NCBI GenBank assembly: GCA_963920525.1
Contig: OY986437.1
Location: forward strand, 93,706,213-93,770,212
DNA from: Dichetophora obliterata
Taxonomy: Eukaryota; Arthropoda; Insecta; Diptera; Sciomyzidae
DNA length: 64,000 nt
Reading direction: 5' to 3'
In this document: in pieces, positions 1-10,055 of the stretch
Layout: every line of letters begins with the position of its first letter
Position numbering within the stretch: the first letter of the stretch is position 1
Notes under the pieces: generated by a model
Seen by the model: only the letters and a program-made list of their open reading frames with translations
The model's database searches: none
Told to the model about the DNA's origin: nothing
Translations under genes and position numbers: made by a program

Positions 1-602
1 AACGAATTCTAAACATAGTTTATCAGAAAATTAAACTAGAAAAGAGATTTAAGCAAGTTTAAGTCTGAAAATGTGTCACAGGAATTACGGACTATTTGTT
101 CTGAAACTTTACATTTGAGCAGCTTAAAATCTATAGCCAATCTTCCAACGATGATACACGATGTTTCCAGTTCGCATAGTCGCAACTTACACGTCAGTCA
201 AAGTCAGTGATCAGTCAAAATTTGTTTTTGTTTTTCCAGCTAAAAATAAAATGAACTCTCTGCGAGAGCAAAAATTAACTTTTTACAATTCATCGTATCA
301 GTCAAATTTTCAGTGAGCCTAAAACCTGCATCAGTCAGTCAAATGGTTGTAAACTTTTACTTGTCTACTGCCTAGTAGCAAATAATTCATAAGGTAGTAA
401 ATTCTGCAGAAAAGTACTTTAATTGTATCTTAAATTTCCGGCGTATCGATTTGCCAGAGTGATCAGTTTCAATCCTAAAAGATCAACAATGTTTTTATTA
501 TCACACTCCATTAAAATTAAATTAATAAATAACTAAAATATTTGATAACACTTATTTGATAAAATAAAATAACACAGGTTGACTCAACATCACAAAAAAG
601 TA
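1..602. other. Gene-free AT-rich stretch
   Basis: No supported gene. The stretch contains several scattered short GTCAGTCA/CAGTCAGTC words between about 190 and 340 (for example near 330-345) but no ordered repeat unit that I can define. It ends at the left target duplication of the hAT element. Confidence 0.5.
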
Positions 603-1259
603 GGCAGTAGCATTGGCGTCGGAAGCGGGGGGAAAGGGGGCAGTTGCCACCCCCACTTTTTTAGATAGATAAACAATTAAAAAAGAAAACTTCAAAAGTT
701 ATTCAAAATATCAGTTTTTTTTACAACGATAATATTTTTTATTTTATATTTTCCTCTTCTTTCTCTCTTCTTCATAAGCATGCTTGCGGATAACCATTTT
801 CTTTCTCTGTGTTTGCAAAAAGATAGAACAAAATGTAGAGTAGACTGCAAACCCACCACTTCAGTTTAAAAGCACCCTTAAGTATGTAGCTTAATGCTTG
901 TGAATTTTGCAACTCTGGTAAGAAAAAAATTGACATGTTCTTATGGACTTTCCATATTGGACGACATGTTGTACGATAAGTTAGATGGAAAACTAATGGG
1001 GCTATTTGATTGAGCGTTTGAACGATCCAACTTGTAAAGCAACATTATTAATTGCAAGCTCTCAAGCAGGACATATCCGGCTAATAGCTAAGCAACTTTT
1101 AGATGCCCTAACAATTGAGCAGTAATTTTACATAGTTGTACAATATTGTACAATCGGCAGAAAAAAACCAAAAATTTCTACTATCGTTTTAGCTTACGCA
1201 TGGTACTACATGTTTTACAATCTGCCATGTTGGTCCAATGTTTTGGACCATGCGAAAGC

Positions 1260-2044
1260 ACCTACTGTGAATTAGCTGATGAAAATCCACCTCGACGCTT
1301 TGAAGAAACATCAAATCCGGTTCCTCAGTACAGTTGCCATTATATGATCGGCTACGAAAAGATTATTTCGAAATTTTAGATCTTCTCTCAAATGAGATAA
1401 TGGCTAGATTCGATCAAACAGGTTGATATTTGACTTTTTTTTTATTTTTGCATGTTTACACCAGCTTCACTCAACCGACTCACTTTGATTTAACATTCGG
1501 TGAGTCGGTTGAGTGAAGCTAGTGTAAACTGGCACTTTGTAAATCTTATTGTACATTTAAACAGATCTTGACACTCTGGAATCGTTGGAAAATATTGTAA
1601 TCGAAGCCTTCAACGGAAAAGTGCCTTCTGAACAAAATTTAAAAACAGAACTAGATCTTTATGCAGATGACTTTGATGTGAGCGACCTCCACGCGCAACT
1701 TAAATTGCTGAAGCAATTGCCTGGCCAAACACCTTCAAATAGCAGTGGCATTGTATCCCAATTTGCAAAAAATTCGGATACTGTAAAAAACTATTAAATG
1801 AAGTTGAAAAACTTTCTGTTTTTCAAACTTGACTGTGCCTGCATCAGCAGCTTCATCTAAGCGTTCTTTTGGTGCACTAAGACGACTTAAAACGTATCTT
1901 CGAGCAACTATGACACAGAAACGACTCACTCATGCGGCGCTTATACACATTCACAAAGATTAAACTGAAGAATTTAATTCGATGGAGGTGGTGAAAGAGT
2001 TTGCTTCTCGCAAGGACAGAAGAAAGCATTTTGGAATAATTTAA
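1260..2044 (+). pseudogene. hAT transposase C-terminal half, degenerate
   Basis: Three reading frames together give a ZMYM1-type hAT transposase. One piece reads NPPRRFEETSNPVPQY (1284 onward) and shifts frame near 1358 into DYFEILDLLSNEIMARFDQ. The next exon (1565-1796) reads DLDTLESLENIVIEAFNGK. After another shift comes the hAT dimerisation domain (about 1831-1950): SAASSKRSFGALRRLKTYLR followed by TMTQKRLTHAALIHIHKD. An in-frame stop and a last stop at 2042-2044 follow. The N-terminal BED finger and the first catalytic residues are not recognisable upstream. The host element is flanked by a perfect target duplication, so the copy decayed after a normal insertion. Confidence 0.85.
1422..1564 (+). 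other. Probable intron of the hAT transposase containing a 30-bp hairpin
   Basis: Removing these 143 bases (GTTGATATTT at the start, TTTAAACAG at the end) joins the reading frame exactly as ...RFDQT-DLDTLESLE..., and the boundaries obey GT-AG. Inside, 1454-1483 and 1500-1529 are inverted copies with one mismatch and a 16-base loop. Alternatively this is a short hairpin insertion flanked by a repeated AAACAG. The perfect frame restoration is compatible with both. Confidence 0.6.
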
Positions 2045-2416
2045 ATTGATATAACTTTTTGTATCTTATTGCATTTGAACCATGTAAAGATATACCTAGT
2101 CATGCTTTTTAAAAGCAACAATTATTTCTTATATTTTCATATTATCATATAAAAGATCCTTTAATGAATGATCTCTAATATCGAAATTGGAAGAACTTTT
2201 AAAAATAATGAAATTTTAATATTTTCTATATATTTTTAAAATTTTTTTTATTTTAAACTAAAATAAAAAAGTTGTTTATTCACATTCATGTTTCTTTGAA
2301 GAAATTTTGGTGAACTTTTTTTGCACCACCATTTGTACTGCCCCCCATTTGTACTGCCCCCCCCCATTTGTACTGCCCCACAGATGAAATTCGCTTCCTA
2401 CGCGCTTGGGCAGTAG

Positions 2417-3239
2417 GAAAGTAGTAACAAATGCTTGCAATGGCCATCAGTTTGAAAAATCACGTGTAAGCGGTAATTCAGTCAAATATTTTAGGGAGAG
2501 TTGAAGAGAGCAAAAAACGCCATAGGCTTCAGTCGAGTTCACTGACATGTTAATTCATACTCTCAAAAAGAGAAAAATCCGCAAAGCAATCTACTGATAA
2601 GTATTCAAATGCACTTATTATATGTGTTAAATTTACCTATAGTATATACATTTTATGTGGCAGAAACAAATTAAATTATTTTTTATATTATATTTTTATA
2701 TAGTTAAATAATAACTTCTTAAAATTTAAAATCTAAACTGACTTTTGTTTTCAAGAGTTAATATTAATGAACGAGACTTGAGTGTGTTTCTTATAAAACC
2801 ATCCCTTACATTAGTACCTATAACTAGCATAGAAGCTTCAATCACCAGTTTTACACATCTTTCAACTGCTGATAGTGTGGCAAGGATAGTCGCCATTGCT
2901 TAACCTTGAAGCAAGTACTTCATATACTTGACAAGTATATGATGACACAAGTAATTTATGTAAAAGACTCGTGAAATAAGCTTTATTTAAGTATTTTTAG
3001 TTAGTAATAACCAGTGAAGTAAATTGTTTTTTAAAAAGTTAAGCAATTGCCAATTCAGAATATAATTCAAATCTGGAATTTAGTTTGGCGCTTTACATTT
3101 TTACAAAACTACCGGCATCTAATTACAAAAATCAGTAGACAACGAAACGTCGAAATTGCGAGTGGTGCAATATAGTTTGAGGCAATATCTCTTCGTTTTG
3201 CCCCCCTGTTACGTCTACCAATATTGTATAGTGTTAAAA
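2417..3239. other. Gene-free stretch
   Basis: No supported gene. A short near-perfect palindrome of two 11-base arms around TCATATACTTG lies near 2920-2943. A C-rich stretch (GCCCCCCTGTTACG) at about 3200-3213 might be an eroded transposon end, but no partner was found. Confidence 0.4.
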
Positions 3240-3400
3240 TTTATATATAATGTTTAATTTGCTAGTTTTTTAGTTTTTTTTTCGTTATGTTAAAAATTGT
3301 AATACATGTATATTTTTGTTGAAAATAGTGTCCTGATGATGAACTTCAGCGGAGTTCGAAATATTGGACGAATAAAAAATTTATAATGAAAACACAAACA
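3240..3400 (+). repeat. Possible retroelement 3' end with hammerhead-like core
   Basis: Between 3333 and 3361 the sequence has CTGATGA, a hairpin (GAACT 3341-3345 with AGTTC 3353-3357) and GAAA, in the order and spacing of the conserved hammerhead ribozyme core. Similar TGATGA...GAAA tails followed by an A-rich stretch occur at the ends of Penelope-like elements in insects. There is one extra base before the hairpin, TATT/AATA could form a small third stem, but the U needed next to the cleavage site and a matching first stem are absent. It is at best a decayed motif. No Penelope coding sequence was recognised nearby. Confidence 0.3.
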
Positions 3401-4458
3401 CAAGATTGTTTTTTATTTAAAAAAGTGACCATAAGCCTGAATTAAACTCAAAAGCATAAATTAAGAGGTCGAAGAAATATCACATTATTAGTTTTTCAAA
3501 CCTAATAAATCGTGTGCATTTTAGTGGATTCCAGAATTGAAAAGTTGGTTCATTTATGAGTAGATTCCCATTGATAAGACTCTGTAACAAATTAAGCTAT
3601 GATTTGCCTCTAAAATTTAAAGGGCTCGCTGCTTCTTTGTTATAAGAAAATGTTATATTATGTTATGAGTTTATTTACCACTTGGATGTTTCACAAAAAA
3701 AAAATTAAAAGGGACACTAAAAATTAGAAAAACACAAATTCGCACAACTAACTTTGACATCTAGCTTATTTTCTCCGAAATGAGCCTACCCTGGTGCAGT
3801 TGAAATAGCAACTTGCAACACGCCTTGAGTAAATACCTGATACAAATTGAAAAAATTGCAGTCAAAAAAGCTCTGGTAGAGGCCCAAATGCTATATGCAT
3901 TTCAAAAAAGGAAAATTAATTTTAAATCAGCTCAAAATTACGCAAATTTTGACACCCCTTGTGTACTAAAATAAAAAATAAAAAATATCTGCTCAGTCTA
4001 ACGTACATGCGGATTAGTAAATATTAAACGAACGATGTCTTGTATTGTACAAAGGCATTCGAAATATTTTTGTAATTGGAAAAACATTTATGAGTTAAAT
4101 GTTATTTTTAATGAAAGCTCTAAAACTATCAAATTTAAAATTCTTAATTCGCTCTTCTGGTTTATATGTATAGGAAAATACATATGTAAAATTTTATTTA
4201 ACTGACAACCAAAATTTTCCAGTTGAAATTAGTGACGGTATTACAACTGATTCTTTTATAAAACGTTTAAATAAATTAAAATAAAGTAAAGCAATTAATA
4301 CTTTGTTAACAGTATAGATTCATACGAAAAAAATGTTATCTGAGATCGAATGTGTGGTAGTGACATTCGAATTTTTTTTGTAAAAGACTATGTTATTAAC
4401 TGCAGTTAAATCAAATTATGGCTTTCATATAAAAACAACGTGTGCGCAAATGTAAGTT
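3401..4458. other. Gene-free AT-rich stretch
   Basis: I see no coding, RNA or clear repeat structure on either strand. Confidence 0.4.
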
Positions 4459-5002
4459 GTGTATAACATAGATCTGTTAGATAACCCCAGATTTCTAAAG
4501 AATTCCTCTACCATGCTGAAAAAAGTTACAGAAGTTACAGACTACATAATAATTCTAGATTCCAACAAACAACCCACAAAAAAGTTACCCCAAAAGTTAC
4601 GGCTTGGTATTGCAGAAAAGTATGATAGAAAAAAATCGCACCGAATGTCATTGTTTATGACTCAATTGCAAGTTTTTGAAAATGAAATATTGCAGCTGTC
4701 TGCAAAAAGTGGGTTGAGGTTGATGGAGTATTAGCACAATATTCCGACCGGCCGTTGAAGGCAAGAGGGTTGCATCAATTCGTGTGCGAAACTATTTTAT
4801 TTTGTTATTATTAAAAACACGAAAATCTCCCCTTTTCAATCTAATGCAATCTTTTTGCAAAACGGAAATTAAATCCAGTTATATAAGTTCAAATGAAAGA
4901 CTTTTAAGATTTATTCGAATTGGACATACAGTCGCATGTCTGATTTGGAATAAGGCATTTATAAATATAGCAAATAGCATCGTATTAAAAATAATAGAAT
5001 GA
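4459..5002 (+). other. Two overlapping-context ORFs, unrecognised
   Basis: A 91-codon ORF (4459-4734) followed by a 72-codon ORF (4784-5002) in other frames. The first is lysine-rich and hydrophilic (LDSNKQPTKKLPQKLRLGI in the middle); the second contains hydrophobic runs. Neither resembles a family I know. They could be remnants of one decayed transposon-derived coding region, since the second is open for 15 codons upstream of its ATG, or chance ORFs in AT-rich DNA. Confidence 0.2.
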
Positions 5003-6620
5003 CAATTTTATGATCAAACATAAAAAAAAGGTTTCAATTCAGATCATATATAAATAGTTAAATGGTTTTAAATGCACAGTACCACATATTCACTAGAAGT
5101 AAATTGACAAAATTTCACTTTGCTAGATGTCAAAAATGACATTTGAACTTCAATCGCCAGCTTCTTATCGCATACCAAAAAGTCAGCTGCTGTCAAAATT
5201 GCAGAGCATGCAAATCGTGCATAAACATTGATATGTCAACGCTTTCGATTTCTGATTTTATGATGCACGAATTGATTGTCACTTTGATGTGCTATTTAAA
5301 AATCATTTCAATTTCATTTGTATGCGTTTGACTTTGTGTGTGACTGTGGGTGGCTGTGAGTGTGTTGGGCTGTCATACGTGATTTTGACTCTTATCATAT
5401 AATCAAATAGCAACTGTCAGCATTTGGCCATATCTAACAGTAATACTGGGTGGAGGGAGATAAATACATATATATGTATAAAGAGTGAGTTCCAAAGTGG
5501 TTGGTGGAGCAGAAGAGTGAGCTCAGTGAAATTGCAATTTTGACTGTCTAAATAGACGTATGCCTTAATAGAGTCAATAACTTGCAAATTCTTCGCTGTT
5601 TTGCATGTGGTTTTGAGCGAGTTGGGTGGTTTGTTTCGTCGGCATTTTAAACAGTTTGAGTGGATTTGTGTTGGATATTAAATGTAACTAGGCGATTCTA
5701 GGCATATAAATTCAAAAAATTTTTGTTGCGGTATGCTTTTGACAGTCAAGTAATATGATTTTAATTTGTCTCTGCCAGATGAATATCAAGTATTGGGATT
5801 TGCAGTAAATTGAAGTCGAAACACTGTCAGTAAGAATTATACCTTCAAAGAAGAAATGATAAATGTTCAGTTAAAAATTCTTCAGTTAAAAACTAAAATT
5901 ATTAAAAATTATGTTTAACAGTTTTCAAAGATCGTATGGAGGTTTTTTTAGACCCCTTAAAATGTTTCTATATTTCCCTGAGAACAAAAATGTTATTTAT
6001 ACTGAAAAAAAATTATATGAATCGGATGGAAAGGCGTGGTGCACACACCTTACAGATTCTCAATGTAATGTACATACTTAAAAAAGGAACTTTTTTTTGT
6101 AAAAAAATCTAATTGGTGGTTTCTTAAGGACATGACAATGTGAGATATAGCACTTGATTGTGCATGTAATTAAATGACATAATTTTGTAGGATCAAATTT
6201 TCTAATTACATACAGTATAAGGCTTCGTCTCTATTTATTTGATTTGAACACAAGCTTAAAAAAAACCAGTTAAATTAAAAAAACCCAAATACTCATTTCA
6301 ACTTCAATTTGAAAATTTTTTAACATGTCAAAAAATAACTTTTTTAATAACTAAAATGTATTCTAAAGCTTAGAATTGTTTACTAGCTTCACGTATATTT
6401 GCAAAATTACAACTTCGCTCCCCAGATATTATACACACCCCAATGTAAGAATTTTTTTTGCCATAGATGGTATTAACCACAATGTGAAAAAATGCGAAAA
6501 AAATTTGTGATATTCAAAGATATTAAGCAAAAACACATTTTACATCTACTCACTTTTAAAATCTAATAAGATTCTAACAATCCAAAACGCTATTCTTTGT
6601 TAGTTAAAAAACAAAGTAAC
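5003..6620. other. Gene-free stretch with low-complexity GT-rich segment
   Basis: No supported gene. At about 5333-5372 there is a TGTGTG/GTGGGTGGCTGTGAGTG low-complexity tract. The rest is AT-rich single-copy-looking sequence on the scale of this window. Confidence 0.4.
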
Positions 6621-6624
6621 ACAT

Positions 6625-8550
6625 AACAAACAGAAGTAAACTGTGAAATTTTCAGAAAAAAATATTGATATTTAAACGTGCCGCTTGCGACCTTAAGTTG
6701 AAAATCCTATTTATATGGGGAAAAAGTGCTATTTTTACTAAAAAATCTCAATAACTTTTTTTTATGTGCATATTTTAAAAAAACTGTTGCGCATCTTGTT
6801 TTTGATTTAATTTTTCTTCAAAATGTGCTTTCAAACATTTAAAATAGACAAAAACTACTAGAGTTCTCAAAAACTACTAGAGAAATCCAAATTTAAAAAA
6901 TTTCATTAAAATATTGTGGAAATATTTTCTTAAACTATGTTCAAACCGGATACAAAAAAGTAAGAGATTATGTTAAATAACCTGGTCATTATGAATTTAT
7001 TCGTTGAAGAGCACCTTTTTAGAAATTTCGATTTGGGTATTTTTACAAAAAAAAATCTAAAAAATTTCAAAATGTAAGTTTTGAAAAAATCACCAACAAA
7101 TATATTAATAATAGTTGTGAGCTATTTTCTGCAAAAAATTAAAAACCAAAATTTGGATACTAAAGTTAGTGCTATTGAAACCTGACTTTTTTCCAAAAAT
7201 TTTGGCACTTTGGCACCTGTTTCTGGCACTTCGAACACAAGAAAATTTATAAAAAATCGGAAAAAATATGTTTCTCACTTAAAATGACTTCAATATTCTT
7301 AAAAATATATAAATAATTTTTTTTAGAAAACATTTTAGATTCCAGGGATGCCAACATATCATACCCTGGTTCAAGGGTAAAAAAAATGCAAAAAACCCTA
7401 AAAACCAACAAATTTAATTTTTCACCACTTCCCGTTGGATATCGAACTAAATTGGTGCTGCACTGTCTTAAAATTCATTTATTTAGACATCAGTTAAAAT
7501 TCACTTACCAGAAGAAGAAAAATTTGTGCGTTTATTATAAGTTTTTATGTAAAAGCTTGGTTAAAATGTGCAACACAAAAGATTTTGATTTCAATTTTCA
7601 AAAATCACCAAAAACTAAAAAAAAAAAATCTTAAATCCAACCAAATAAACAGCAGATAGTGAAAGTTTAACACAATATACAAAGAATTGGAAGGTTGCAG
7701 CGGTGAAAATTATATTTGTTGGTTTTTTGAGTTTTTTTAATATTTTTTAACCTAAAGCCAGGGTATAATATATTGGCATCCCTGGAATCCAAAATTTTTT
7801 CTAAAAAAAATCATTTATATATTTTTAAGATTGTTGAAGTCATTTTAAGTGAGAACATAGTTTTTCCGATTTTTTATAAATTTTCTTGTGTTCGAAGTGC
7901 CAGAAACAGGAACTTTAAAATTTTTGGAAAACAAGTCAAGTTTCAATAGCTATAACTTTCGTATCCGAATTTTGCTTTTTTTTAATTTTTTGCAAAAAAT
8001 AGCTCACAACTATCTTTAAACCACTCTTTGGTGATTTTTTCAAAACTAGCATATTTAAATTTTTTGAAATTTTTTTCGTAAAAATACCCAAATTCGAAAT
8101 TTCCAAAAAGGTACACTTCAATTAAAAAATTTCATAACAACCAGGTTATTTAACCTAATCCCACAATTTTTTGTATATGCTTGAAATATAGTTTAAGAAA
8201 ATATTTCCTTGAAATTTCAATGAAATTTTTTGCAAATTTGGATTTTTCCGATTTTTTTAATACTACAAGGAAAAAAAAAGATTTTTTTTCGAAAATTTAA
8301 AAATCACAACTCTGTCAGTTTTTGTCTAGTTTTCATGTTTAAAATAACATTTTGAAGAAAATTAAAACAAAAAAACGAGACGCGCACCAATTTTTTAAAT
8401 TTATTTACTTAAAAAAAGTTATTGAGATATTTTAGAAAAAAGAGCACTTTTTTTCCCATATAAATCAGATTTTCAACTTAAGGTCGCAAGCTGCACGTTT
8501 GTATGTTAATATTTTTTTCCTGAAATTTTCAGAATATACTTTTGTCATGA
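6625..8550. repeat. Long palindrome (foldback element A), arms about 760 and 810 bp
   Basis: The left arm (about 6625-7387) is repeated in inverted orientation at about 7739-8550 around a 350-bp spacer. Matching landmarks, left against inverted right: GCTTGCGACCTTAAGTTGAA (about 6684) against the segment at about 8478; the TGGCACTTCGAACACAAGAA segment (about 7225) against about 7885; and ATTCCAGGGATGCCAA (about 7340) against about 7776. Divergence is visible but modest, so this is an old foldback or two opposed copies of one repeat. A third copy of the right arm lies at about 58330-58880. Nothing in the arms or spacer codes for a recognisable protein. The 82-codon ORF in the spacer and the 61-codon ORF in the right arm look like chance. 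Confidence 0.8.
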
Positions 8551-8585
8551 TAAGAAACAAACAAAGCCACCGCACTTATTCAATT

Positions 8586-9268
8586 TATAAAAAAAAATTC
8601 CCATACAGTACGGGCCACCCTATTGTTAACTCTTTTTAAGAACTCTGCGGAAATTATGTCTGCATACTTCCAACACTTACTAGAAACTGCTGTCAAAAGA
8701 AACAGATCACAGTTGTTCATTCACTCAAATGTCAGTATTTGGTATGAGATATCGCTGTGTTACACATCACCTCACGGTACACATTACCCCACCTCACCCT
8801 ACTTATTTCTTGATTAAGGTTTTTTTACATGGTCAATTCTTGACAGGAAGGTTAGCGTTAGATACATCAAGACGTGCAAAATCTTTCGAAAAGTAGGGTA
8901 TAGTAGAGCAATTGGGCCGAAATGGGTTAAGACAAAGTCTAAGAGTTAAATGTTTGGTACCAAAAGATGCGTAATGTATTGATAAAAATTGGTGTACGAA
9001 GTTTCAATATCAAATTAAATTTTTATAACCCTCCAAATATTTCCTGTAAAAAATATTTCCTGTAAAAATAGGAACCAGATTTCTCAGATAGTTAAATAGT
9101 ATAACAAAATGTTTGCAAAAAATCAATTTTTTGCTTTTAAAAAGTTCACGGAGGTTGGCTGGTATGGGTTAAAAAAAAAATTATCCAAAATTTTTTTCAT
9201 CTATTTTCAAATTTTTATTTCTAATAAAACTGAATCAAATTTTATCGTTACGCCCTATTGAATATATA
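8586..9268. other. Gene-free stretch
   Basis: No supported gene. The CGGGCCACCCTA at about 8609-8620 reads in reverse as TAGGGTGGCCCG, close to the TAGGGTGTCCC ends of the next element, and may be one end of foldback A, but I found no matching opposite end. Confidence 0.35.
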
Positions 9269-9269
9269 T

Positions 9270-10055
9270 TAGGGTGTCCCAAAAATATATATTTTTTATT
9301 TTGATAGATGTCCGCAGCTTTAATACTTCAACTTGACCTAAGAAACACCCTCTGTGAGGCGCATCCCAATTGGATAAGGTTTAGAGGTCACGAATCCATT
9401 TTCTAATTTTCCCATACGTTTTGTATGGGGAAAAATCAGTTTTGCTGGTAAATTGAATTTAGAGCCATTATCTTTAAAGCAAAGTGGTAAAAACAAGAAC
9501 ATGTTCCCTCAAATTTTGTTTGTTATAACATATCCTAATTTCATTTTCATCTGATTATTATTTGGTGGTCTGCAGCTCACTTCTTAGAGCTACCTATACA
9601 AATGAATACTTTACTTAGAAATATTCATTAAAAATCAATATCTCTTAGATTACTCCATTTTTATTATTGTTATTGATCTTAAATTTTAGATAATGATAGT
9701 CGAAATGCACAATGAAGAAAAAATTCAAAGGGTTGTTATATGTTTTTGGATTAAAAGTTACAACAAATAGTTTTTTTGTATTTATATATTTATTTTTTAA
9801 TTGTTTTTGGCAACCACTAAATTATAATCCGATGAAAATTAAATTTAGATATGTCATAACAGACAAAATTTGAGGGAACACGTTCTTTTTTGAAACCATT
9901 TTGCTTAAAAGATAATGGCTCTAAATTCAATTTACCAGCAAAACTGATTTTTCCCCATGCAAATCGTATGAGAAAATTAGAAAATGAATTGGAAGAAAAC
10001 AAATGGAAGTGAAAAAGCCGCGGATATCAAACACGATTTTTTTTGGGACACCCTA
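9270..10055. mobile_element. Palindromic non-autonomous element with TA target (TIR GGGTGTCCCAAAA)
   Basis: The element spans 9272-10053. The ends read GGGTGTCCCAAAAA and TTTTTTGGGACACCC and are flanked by TA, consistent with a Tc1/mariner-like insertion preference. Inside, about 9400-9570 and 9815-9985 are inverted copies at roughly 85-90% identity, with shared landmarks TCAGTTTTGCTGGTAAATTG and GTTCCCTCAAATTTTG. There is no transposase, so mobilisation would have to be in trans. The minus-strand ORF at 9817-10002 lies within the arm and is not a gene. Confidence 0.8.

Larger units (their letters stand above)
603..2416. mobile_element. hAT DNA transposon with complete ends (ZMYM1-like type), including 8-bp target duplications
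   Basis: The element runs from 611 to 2408. Its left end begins CATTGGCGTCGGAAGCGGGG and its right end finishes TCCTACGCGCTTG, which are imperfect inverted copies of each other. Both ends are flanked by the same 8 bp, GGCAGTAG (603-610 and 2409-2416), the length expected for hAT insertion. G- and C-runs lie next to the ends, and about three copies of a CCATTTGTACTGCCCC unit sit at 2329-2381, as is usual for the subterminal repeats of this hAT group. The interior holds a decayed transposase (separate entry). The element can no longer mobilise itself. Confidence 0.9.

Noticed and set aside
3331..3370. Active hammerhead ribozyme
   Set aside because: The core motif is there, but the required U at the cleavage-side pair and stem I complementarity are missing.
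7386..7634. 82-codon ORF in the palindrome spacer
   Set aside because: K/F/N-rich low complexity, no relatives, flanked by non-coding arms.
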